Below, piece by piece: positions 37,601 through 42,845 of a stretch of DNA of 64,000 nt. Under the pieces are notes generated by a model. That model did no database searches and was not told where the DNA came from. It saw only the letters and a list, made by a program, of their open reading frames with translations. The stretch's first letter is position 1, and each line of letters starts with the position of its first letter. Both the position numbers and the translations under genes were made by a program. The DNA lies in NCBI GenBank assembly GCA_947652115.1, contig OX393562.1, positions 12,909,001-12,973,000 of the forward strand. The letters are read 5' to 3'. The DNA is from Blastomussa wellsi. Its lineage: Eukaryota > Cnidaria > Anthozoa > Scleractinia > Plerogyridae.

Positions 37601-40600
37601 CCGTCCATTTTTATTGTCTTCAAAACCAATCAAAATCGATCCTGTAGTGGAACTTTCGAGATTCGCCCGTTTCTTCAAGCCTGCGCAGTAAGGAACGAAG
37701 GCTCGAGGTACGAGATTGGTCGCCAAGGAGATCGCAGTCGACTGACTGCTTAAGCCTATATAACTGTGTGACCGTTTGCTCGTATTAAATTTATTATCAA
37801 GGAAATGTATGGGATTGTCGATAGTTTGACCAAATCGCGAAATACTGCGATTGTTATTCGTTGATATAGTCAAACAAATGCCATCTTATCTGTCGTTATT
37901 TTTTGAGTGTAGACAGCAAATGTTAGTGTTTTGGTGCTTCTGTCTTGAACGTTTATCTCTGTATATATTATATTATTATTGAACATCACTCGCAGTATTT
38001 TGCAATTTGGTCAACCAGTCGATAATCCTGTACATTTCTTATAACTAGAGCAAACGATAACACAGTTTTTATGAGCCCCCTTCGACTGAGCTGGGATACT
38101 GGAGGCTTAGCTGGTGAAGTCAACAATCGGATATTCATTATCAAAGAGCGATCGAGTTTGGGCCATCAGGCATGCATGACCATGGAACCTGAGTAGCTTA
38201 CAAAAGATTTTTTCTTATGAAAGAGGTTTTGAATGCTGCTTCCAAGTCAGATTCAGAGTTCAGCTCCACTAAGTGTTTCCAGTGGACGTGGCTAAATATT
38301 TGCATATTGAAAATAAAACCATAAGACGTATTATGTAAGTTTTAACCAACCTTTATGTATCCAGATCTCCTTCGTTACTTCGCCCGTCCATCACTGGGCT
38401 TTTGTCACCTATCCAAGAACCATCCGATTTGGAAGAATATGGCCCGGAAGACATTGGTGAGATAAATAATGTGTCTGTGCGGCGTATACCTTTCTTGATG
38501 CATGCGTTGTACTGTATCGCATTTGCAATAATAATGAAAAACCTTATTCTGATTTACAGGACTACCACCTGTAATGGAGCAGCCGGAACTAACACAGCCT
38601 CTTGAAGAACAGACATCCGAGACAATGAGGTATTTAGCAAATACACAAATAACGATGCGATGATCTTCCTTGGCTTCCTTTAATTATCGCAATGAATTAT
38701 AATTCAAAAAGCGTGTCAAGGTGTTTCATGCAGTTTGTATTTAAAAGTGGTCACCATACCATGAAAGACCACAAGCGATTAAGGTGATGCCACACTAAAC
38801 TGAAAACATCAAATGCACAGCCCAAAGAACTGCAAGCGAAGAAAAGGCGAAGGAGGTGGTTTGGCCATTTTCCGCAGTTACCAAGTTGAACAACCCTTTA
38901 CTGGAAACCACACGGCAGGAGAAATCTCGGTCGCCCAAAGGACAATGCAAAAGGAACTAAACGAAACCATCTCTCTTTCGAAGCTGCAGGGTAGAAGATT
39001 CAGTACCGAAACCGCTGACGATCTTTTGAGAAGGCCTTACGTGATACAGGGCACCAAACGAATTACCTGGCTGACTACTAAGCACCAGTTTTGTGCAGCT
39101 TGTTTCACAAGTTTGTGCGAGAAAAGTTCAGTCGACGACACTGTTAGAAGATACTTCGGAGTAAGCCCCTCATCCCTCAAGCAGCCCTTGATTCGTGCAG
39201 TTGTCTAATAACGATGCAATACCCACATCGCGTACATAATTCCAATTTCTGTCGTATAACATTGCCGTCTGGGATGAAAAGTCGTACTAGTCGTAAGATT
39301 CTCGTTTTCTCTAAACATCCCATCTCTCAGACTGGTACAACTGTCGTATAACATTGCCGTTGGGGATGAAAAGTCGTACTAGTCGTAAGATTCTCGTTTT
39401 CTCTAAACATCCCATCTCTCAGACTGGTACAACTGTCGTATAACATTGCCGTTGGGGATGAAAAGTCGTACTAGTCGTAAGATTCTCGTTTTCTCTAAAC
39501 ATCCCATCTCTCAGACTGGTACAACTGTCGTATAACATTGCTGTTAGCGATGAAAAATCGTAAGATTCTCGATTTCTCTTTCCTTGTTTTCGCATGTTCT
39601 CGGACTTTACTTGTTCTATATCTTAACCAGCTTTGTGGTGGTCTTCATACTGCCAGGTTGGTTACCAAAGCTATGAAAGACAGCCGAGGTCCAGTTGTTT
39701 TTAGAAACTTGTGTCCTCCACAATCTACAGCACGAAAATTTGCAGCGAAAGTTTTCTATCATCTCCTAGGTAGGTATATTAACATAATCTAGTTTTATGC
39801 ACGGAAGTGTTTAACGGGAAATAAAACACTCGCAGAATAAATATGGCCACTACATTCGGGAAATAAGTGAAGTATTATTCGTATATGACACGAGTAGCCA
39901 TATCGAGCAACGGCTTCACGATTCCTACCTTATTTTCAAACTTGGCTGAATGAAATTGTTTGTTTCATGGAAAAATGGCTGCATCAAGAGTTGTTGTGGT
40001 AAGCGCAGAATTGGTAGATTCATTTTCCAAACAGCAAGGTAAATTTCAAGATTCATATTCAACCCAGAGTCAGTAATCAAGCTTTCATTATTTAACTCCA
40101 GTTTACATGTGTATTTGCCCAAATGACTGTTAAATCCCCTTTTAAGCCCTTCTGTATTCTGAGCACCAGGTATTTTTTTTTTATAGCATTTGTCCGGCGA
40201 ATATTGACTTAAACCGAGATTTTTAAACGCTATACCCTTACAAAAAAAAGAAAATTACACGTTTGCTCGAAGATGTGAATTTTATGTTCTATCTTTCGGG
40301 GATTTCATTTAAGAACCCTCATGTTTCAGCTCTGGGTATTTGCCTAAAAGCGTAACGAAAACAAGAAACGATCCTGCGAAACTAGTCGAGTCGAAACAGT
40401 GGTGAGCTCCTGGTCAAACTGAATCCGCGTAGTCAGCATTCGTACAAAATTTTTATAACTTGCTTTCTTTAGTGATCCGGGTCGATGCAGCTCGGCAGTT
40501 ACAAAACACAGGTCACAGGTCAGAGGCAAGAGAAAAGGAAAACTCGACAATTACAGAATGCAATGTAGAATGCAGGGGCCCTGGTGCTCGTTAAGGAGTT

Positions 40601-41177
40601 TATAATTCTGTAATTGTTGAGTTTTCCTTTTATTCCTAGCTCTGACTTGTGACCAGTGACCAGTGACCTGTAACCTGTGACCTGTGCTTTGTACCTACCT
40701 GACGCCGCTTCTTAAAATTTAGGTGCTATCCATGTCATTCCTTCTATTCTTTAAGCTTACTGCAAAAGGCCAGAAATTCAAGGAGTTAGATTTCCTTTTT
40801 GCCGGTAGTGTCTGCCTGCTGTAATTGATGAAGCCGTTTCAATTAAATGCCGCAAGTTATCCATAATTGCTTTGCTTGATTTGGCCAATCATGAGTCGCT
40901 CGCACACCGTTTTCCCGCGCTTCACATTGACTACATGAATATGCTATACGAGTTTTGATTGGTTCACTGGATTGCGTTCTTCGTAACTGGCAAGAACGAT
41001 TGCCAGTTACAGCCATTGTTATTGCCCGTAGCTTAAAAAAGCACAATCATAAAACTGACGGCATTTTCGTTGTTCTTTCTTTTTCCAGCATTACATAAGA
41101 ATGGTGTATTTGAGTTGAAACAGAGGGACCCATTCAATCTGACGAATATTTACATCCATAAGGGGACAAACTTTTGA
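16619..41177 (+). CDS. REC8: REC8-type meiotic cohesin kleisin, 19 exons, complete
   Basis: Nineteen exons join without a phase conflict into 846 codons including stop: 16619-16671, 17938-18015, 20023-20126, 20976-21060, 21637-21724, 22354-22602, 23991-24397, 25019-25125, 25846-25892, 26836-27003, 27387-27447, 28372-28511, 37017-37143, 37282-37375, 38365-38456, 38560-38629, 38821-39160, 39631-39769, 41089-41177. The N-terminus has the Rad21/Rec8 domain (MFYS..., [25 protein letters not shown]). The middle has [15 protein letters not shown] and PSEIEVLRK, both REC8-like. The C-terminus is the kleisin winged helix ([15 protein letters not shown] ... stop). REC8 closes the SMC1-SMC3 ring in meiosis and is cut by separase. 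The linker carries 14 SPRRxSR heptads. At about 845 residues it is longer than human REC8 (about 547), mainly from that tract and exon 17. RAD21 is less likely given the PSEIEV block. Confidence 0.88.
16855..16869. repeat. Poly-C tract
   Basis: A run of about 15 C in REC8 intron 1. A matching G-run lies near 17371-17383 and a further C-run near 19629-19641. Confidence 0.8.
17938..18015 (+). CDS. REC8: REC8 exon 2
   Basis: Completes the Trp codon, then reads [20 protein letters not shown] and NIPRA. Acceptor ATCAAAAG, donor GTATGT, phase 2 out. Confidence 0.9.
18030..18360. repeat. About 120-bp minisatellite in REC8 intron 2
   Basis: Three copies of a unit containing ATGGTCTACACAGGGAC and a GGGTATGG core start just 3' of the exon 2 donor. 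Confidence 0.85.
19141..19310. repeat. Degenerate relative of the 5862 hAT-like MITE
   Basis: Shares TTTCAAAATAAG, CCGGCGGCTACTC-type and CACCTACT blocks with 5862-6047. The ends have decayed. Confidence 0.45.
20023..20126 (+). CDS. REC8: REC8 exon 3
   Basis: Encodes [20 protein letters not shown] and [14 protein letters not shown], the most conserved stretch of the kleisin N-terminal domain. Acceptor TTTGCAG, donor GTAAGG, phase 1 out. Confidence 0.93.
20976..21060 (+). CDS. REC8: REC8 exon 4
   Basis: Encodes [20 protein letters not shown] then IDLINSSL. This matches the SMC3-binding helix region of the N-terminal domain. Acceptor TTTGCAG, donor GTAAAA, phase 2 out. Confidence 0.88.
21637..21724 (+). 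CDS. REC8: REC8 exon 5
   Basis: The acceptor TTGTTAG at 21636 gives [20 protein letters not shown] in phase with exon 4, and EEAIT fits the REC8 family. The alternative acceptor at 21653 (TTACAG) would put a stop in frame, so it was not chosen. Donor GTAAGC, phase 0 out. Confidence 0.8.
21987..22081. mobile_element. 95-bp foldback MITE with 8-bp target duplication
   Basis: Inverted ends TAACCTGCGATCAGGCGTTC and its complement, each about 22 bp. CATGATAG occurs at 21978-21985 and again at 22082-22089. It lies in REC8 intron 5. Confidence 0.85.
22354..22602 (+). CDS. REC8: REC8 exon 6
   Basis: Eighty-three codons in phase 0/0, starting [20 protein letters not shown]. Proline-rich linker. Acceptor ATTCGTAG, donor GTGAGT. 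Confidence 0.85.
23565..23680. repeat. GAAT/GAAC-type simple repeat
   Basis: A degenerate 4-bp repeat (GAATGAATGAATGAAT, then GAAC variants) in REC8 intron 6. A short TTGA/GATT run sits at 18460-18476. Confidence 0.85.
23991..24397 (+). CDS. REC8: REC8 exon 7, encodes the SPRR heptad tract
   Basis: Starts [20 protein letters not shown] and then runs into 14 tandem heptads SPRRxSR. The variable residue x is P, Q or R, with five consecutive R units. The DNA is a 21-bp coding minisatellite. Acceptor TTTTCAG, donor GTAAGT, phase 2 out. Confidence 0.88.
24093..24382 (+). repeat. 21-bp coding minisatellite (SPRRxSR heptads)
   Basis: Fourteen units of the form TCCCCTCGTCGTCxxTCCAGG sit inside REC8 exon 7. 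Late units differ at third positions (GTCGTC versus GACGTC, AGGTCC versus AGATCT). The array therefore both conserves protein and shows recent unit duplication. Confidence 0.93.
24648..24705. mobile_element. 58-bp TAGCCTGCG foldback MITE with target duplication
   Basis: TAGCCTGCGAGAGCAGACGA is mirrored by the right arm ending CGCAGGCTA. CCACATATT occurs immediately on both sides (24639-24647 and 24706-24714). Confidence 0.85.
24774..24848. repeat. AGTCTCC...GGAGACT foldback repeat
   Basis: Imperfect inverted arms AGTCTCCTTAACAGCCGTTA and TAATCACGGCTGCGAAGGAGACT-type. The same family appears at 52460-52555. Confidence 0.65.
25019..25125 (+). CDS. REC8: REC8 exon 8
   Basis: Encodes [20 protein letters not shown] and [11 protein letters not shown], an acidic linker following the basic repeat tract. 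Acceptor CATCAG, donor GTAAGC, phase 1 out. Confidence 0.85.
25846..25892 (+). CDS. REC8: REC8 exon 9
   Basis: Short exon encoding [16 protein letters not shown]. Acceptor CTTACAG, donor GTGCGA, phase 0 out. Confidence 0.75.
26836..27003 (+). CDS. REC8: REC8 exon 10
   Basis: Fifty-six codons containing [20 protein letters not shown], the conserved central kleisin motif (R/K-rich, then x-x-D-x-x-x-I). Donor GTGAGG at 27004. The frame stays open to 27081, so read-through is possible, but only splicing here joins exon 11 in phase. Confidence 0.85.
27387..27447 (+). CDS. REC8: REC8 exon 11
   Basis: Encodes [20 protein letters not shown]. Acceptor CTCCAG, donor GTGAGG. Phase 0 in and 1 out, which is exactly what links exons 10 and 12. 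Confidence 0.8.
27613..27685 (-). repeat. tRNA-like sequence (probable tRNA-derived repeat)
   Basis: On the minus strand a box A-like GGTCTAGTGGTAAAGTGGA and a box B-like GGTTCGACTC are spaced as in a tRNA. The acceptor stem does not pair well, so it is probably a pseudogene or SINE head. Confidence 0.4.
27765..27900. repeat. 22-24-bp minisatellite
   Basis: About six units of the form GCTAACCTCAGTGCTCAGTA in REC8 intron 11. Confidence 0.85.
28372..28511 (+). CDS. REC8: REC8 exon 12
   Basis: Encodes [20 protein letters not shown] and an acidic Ser/Gly-rich end. It is followed by the 8.5-kb transposon-filled intron. Acceptor TTTCTAG, donor GTATGT. Confidence 0.85.
29254..29323. repeat. TAGCCT...AGGCTA foldback repeat
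   Basis: TAGCCTACAAGCAGCC is mirrored by GGCTGCACGCAGGCTA. It is a relative of the 24648 MITE, with no clear target duplication. Confidence 0.65.
29625..30643 (-). pseudogene. Tyrosine recombinase of DIRS-like copy 1, frameshifted
   Basis: The catalytic domain is intact. The first Arg is in [10 protein letters not shown], the H-x-x-R box is [12 protein letters not shown] follows, and the nucleophile Tyr is in KDMYIEE. The N-terminal SAM-like part ([19 protein letters not shown]) is in another frame, with a one-base shift near 30453-30460. The 5' end at 30643 is an acceptor-like TTTCAG, so the recombinase was probably joined by splicing to the upstream frame. Recombinase in this order replaces integrase and inserts a circular DNA intermediate. 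Confidence 0.82.
30721..30870. repeat. About 45-50-bp minisatellite between RT and recombinase of DIRS copy 1
   Basis: Four units contain the core GGCCAGTGCC followed by an A-rich stretch and CATTGTT. It sits in the non-coding gap upstream of the recombinase acceptor site. Confidence 0.8.
30893..32998 (-). CDS. Reverse transcriptase / RNase H of DIRS-like copy 1
   Basis: An open frame of 701 codons. The RT motifs are [43 protein letters not shown] and the catalytic IFLDDG (DIRS-type LDD in place of YxDD). RNase H follows with [13 protein letters not shown], the catalytic ELSVIE glutamate and WYTDSQAA. The frame is intact. Its first codons overlap the zinc-knuckle frame by about 145 nt. It is antisense to REC8. 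Confidence 0.9.
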   Translation of the reverse strand: MVNLDTGLRTVDPCSGQEVTSLPTTILTLDSPTTSQPEAIQLNTNQSSEEDLAQVEEIVQKCELESGQSITVKGNLKKNLGFWRSIGAPNFILTIIEKGYKLPFASLPLAVRLKNNKSARLHANFVDQAVLELVNSGRVCRVDEQPFIVNPLSVSIQPCGKKRLILDLRHVNRSLIKQRIKYEDWKVAMAYFAKDSYMFSFDLKSGYHHIEISQDHQTFLGFCWRAPDSNNEVFYVFTVLPFGLSTAPYIFTKLLKPLEIHWRIQGTCIAIFLDDGWAIVQDKEGCLLKAQTVRRDLYGAGFVVNEEKSIWEPTQVLDWLGITWNSLLGTLKNVERRVTKITNTIDRIIEADFKLSARELASFTGQIISTAPVVGNIGRIMTRHCVMSTLCVDNWDSVFCLDDYCKEELYFWKDNLINLNSRYCFVSKDPSYFVYSDASDTGGGAFIDFNNDFVCHKLWTENESLRSSTWRELSVIEFSLQSFAPVLKGSHVKWYTDSQAASKVVEVGSMKLDLHRIARSIFSTCIQSGIHLEVQWIPRTLNQQADFISRLIDTDDWQITNEFFLFLDERWGPHTVDCFANYYNHKLPKFFSRFWNPNTAGVDFFFQPLGGENCLVVPPVGIVPRVLHYMKCQYAVGTLVVPFWPSAHYWSLIMHKYGNSIAAHVIRAGKEVLTHGRNHNSLLGSHQFTGYIIALRIEFTE
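32853..33041 (-). CDS. Gag zinc-knuckle segment of DIRS-like copy 1
   Basis: The CCHC knuckle [14 protein letters not shown] follows an acceptor-like TTTATTTAG at 33042. It reads on to a stop inside the RT frame. It is probably the last exon of gag; the N-terminal part was not found. Confidence 0.65.
   Translation of the reverse strand, partial: GRRDASCDFSRCYKCGKLGHWAKDCRSMFWSGSYQSPNYNTYPGLSYNKPAGSHSTQYQSKQ
34100..36050 (-). mobile_element. Decayed 5'-truncated LINE (CR1/Jockey-like)
   Basis: Three minus-strand frames make one RT: 36038-35754 ([16 protein letters not shown]), the catalytic FADD at 35702-35713, 35674-35210 ([31 protein letters not shown]) and 35226-34894 ([13 protein letters not shown]). 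A frameshift lies in the GVPQGS block near 35800, a stop lies at about 35680, and another shift is near 35215. The endonuclease part is gone. The 3' tail probably ends near 34100 at an A-rich stretch. Confidence 0.8.
36060..37016. other. Unassigned distal part of REC8 intron 12
   Basis: No gene or clear repeat was recognised, apart from a G-rich GGGGGGCTGCAGCCCC-type stretch around 36420. Confidence 0.5.
37017..37143 (+). CDS. REC8: REC8 exon 13, conserved PSEIEV block
   Basis: Encodes [26 protein letters not shown] followed by an E-x-x-R pattern matches a region of mammalian REC8 associated with separase cleavage (family knowledge; cleavage here is inference). Acceptor TTTTTAG, donor GTAAAA, phase 1 out. 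Confidence 0.88.
37282..37375 (+). CDS. REC8: REC8 exon 14
   Basis: Encodes [20 protein letters not shown] and an acidic end. Acceptor CTTGTAG, donor GTTAGT, phase 2 out. Confidence 0.8.
38365..38456 (+). CDS. REC8: REC8 exon 15
   Basis: Encodes [20 protein letters not shown] and an acidic end. Acceptor TATCCAG, donor GTGAGA, phase 1 out. Confidence 0.8.
38560..38629 (+). CDS. REC8: REC8 exon 16
   Basis: Encodes [20 protein letters not shown]. Acceptor TTTACAG, donor GTATTT, phase 2 out. Confidence 0.78.
38821..39160 (+). CDS. REC8: REC8 exon 17, 113-codon exon of unrecognised sequence
   Basis: The exon is open throughout between acceptor GCACAG and donor GTAAGC. Its 340-nt length is the only kind that bridges the phase of exons 16 and 18. 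The product ([20 protein letters not shown] onward, with several Cys) resembles no kleisin segment I know. It may be lineage-specific linker, or the true exon may be shorter. Confidence 0.5.
39249..39548. repeat. 92-bp minisatellite in REC8 intron 17
   Basis: Units starting CTGTCGTATAACATTGCCGT begin at 39249, 39341, 39433 and 39525, so the period is exactly 92 bp. The copies are nearly identical. The array lies just upstream of exon 18. Confidence 0.95.
39631..39769 (+). CDS. REC8: REC8 exon 18, winged-helix domain part 1
   Basis: Encodes [20 protein letters not shown] and [17 protein letters not shown]. This matches the C-terminal kleisin winged helix that binds the SMC1 head. Acceptor TAACCAG, donor GTAGGT, phase 1 out. 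Confidence 0.9.
40500..40692. repeat. 193-bp foldback repeat
   Basis: ACAAAACACAGGTCACAGGT is mirrored by the right arm ending ACCTGTGCTTTGT. The inner arms AAGGAAAACTCGACAATTAC also pair. It lies in REC8 intron 18. Confidence 0.75.
41089..41177 (+). CDS. REC8: REC8 exon 19, winged-helix end and stop
   Basis: Encodes [20 protein letters not shown] and ends KGTNF-TGA. The short ending resembles the GPxF end of RAD21/REC8 proteins. Acceptor TTTCCAG. Confidence 0.9.
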
Positions 41178-42151
41178 TGGCATCAACTTCTGTTGTCTTC
41201 TGGCAAGCGAGTCGGGGCTTTTTGTGAGCCGGCCTAGCTACAAAATAATTGCAGAGATTGACTACTTACGTAGCATCTCTCTTTAATTGTTTTTTAGCCC
41301 TACAGCCTGCGCGGTATTGTTTTATTGTTCTGACCAGAAATGCCAATTGTTTTCATTTTAAGCTTGTTATAATATTTCAAGGAAGAAAACGAAAGACCTC
41401 TAGGAAGTACCGTTCCTTTTCTTTCAAATCTTTTAGGAAAAACAGAAATGTTTCTGATTTGAATCTGTAAATCCCCATACCCCTAGAAAAGCGCGAACGC
41501 TTATTTTTTTGTATGCAAATTTCATGACCGACTTTCCTGACAACGAATTGTCTAGTTTTTTTTATAATCAAGAAAGCAGAAGATAAGTATGTCGTACATT
41601 TGAGAACATCCCGTCTTGATCTCGTAGTGATTTTTCGAAACTTTTTTCTTCTGGATTCTTGAAGGTAAGAACAGATTTTCAACACAGTAGTAGGGTATGC
41701 GTTTCGCTGGATTTTCGATGAACAACGGCGAGAGTTTTTCGAAGAAATAAGTTAACAAACTTCGGCTTCTGTGTTCCATGCTAACGAGCATAAAATACAT
41801 TGTAAATGACTGCCATTGTTTTAGAATTGTGGCTAATTATCGTTTTACATTCCTTTATTCAAATAGAATTATCTCGACCAGAGCATTCTCTATCATGTAT
41901 CTTACACTGTCGAGACTAGTTAATTTAAAGTTTTAATCAGCTATTGTACAAAGCAAATTTTGAATCCACAAATTATATTTTTATACATATCGTGATGCTT
42001 TAATGCATCATGTTTTACATAATTATTATGCCAACGTTTACGTCATTATTATTACAGAATACTCTTACAGAGTTACATTAGCTACTTTGAAAAAGAATGC
42101 TTATGATATTATTCACTATCGCCAAAAATGTATATTAACTTATTCTTTCTA

Positions 42152-42157
42152 AATAAA
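42152..42157 (+). terminator. Candidate polyadenylation signal for REC8
   Basis: AATAAA about 975 bases after the REC8 stop. It is a candidate only, since the hexamer is common in AT-rich DNA. Confidence 0.35.
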
Positions 42158-42172
42158 GAAGAATTTTGCGTT

Positions 42173-42178
42173 TTTATT
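42173..42178 (-). terminator. Candidate polyadenylation signal for the Ig gene
   Basis: AATAAA on the minus strand, about 510 bases after the Ig-gene stop. Confidence 0.35.
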
Positions 42179-42684
42179 TCTTCGTTGTGTTGTTGTTTGT
42201 AGCGCTTTAGCGCAGTCCAAACACACATATGAATTCCCTGCGTCATATTAAAGATCTTGTGATTTTCTGTGCAAGACATGGCCTACGATTTCGTCTTACG
42301 ACGTCGAGGGCTGGATAAATCTTTCACCTGGAACACATCGCTATCAGCCATAAAATACCGAAATATGAGGCCCTCTAGATCTCAGCCTGCTTCACAGACA
42401 ACCTAAACCACCGATATAGACCGACGGACTATACCGATGATTTATGTTACGCCATCCAGATATCCGAGAGCTATGGCCTATAATTTGCTTAGCTCCAGCC
42501 CGGATCTATCCCAGGCCTTTACCGCGAATTGGTTTCATTGACGCCAACCCGACAAAAGGGCTTGGAAATTTTAACCCGCGTCACGTGATCTGAAACGAAT
42601 TGGCCGAGGCGGAAGAGGCCTAGGAGCTGGGAAAGCTTATGAGCAATTCCAGTGTCTGTAGGGAAGGATATTCAAGGGAAATGT

Positions 42685-42845
42685 TTAAGAGATTCCATAT
42701 TGGGCTATGATCAAGCTAATGGCGATACTAAGTGCTAATAACCAAATGTTCTGTTCACTGTAAAATCCAGCTGTGTTGTCAGTTCCGGTGGGTGTTGCCG
42801 TGTTTGTTGTGGATGTTGGAGTTGTTTCGTTGATATCGTTTACAA
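42685..42845 (-). CDS. Ig gene exon 4, stalk and hydrophobic C-terminus
   Basis: Thr-rich stalk (TTPTSTTNTATPTGTDNT), then a terminal hydrophobic run up to the TAA at 42685-42687. Acceptor TTTACAG, phase 1 in. Confidence 0.78.

Larger units (their letters stand above)
41178..42684. other. Convergent 3' flank of REC8 and the Ig gene
   Basis: No coding exon was recognised. Opposed AATAAA signals sit at 42152-42157 and 42173-42178. Confidence 0.5.
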
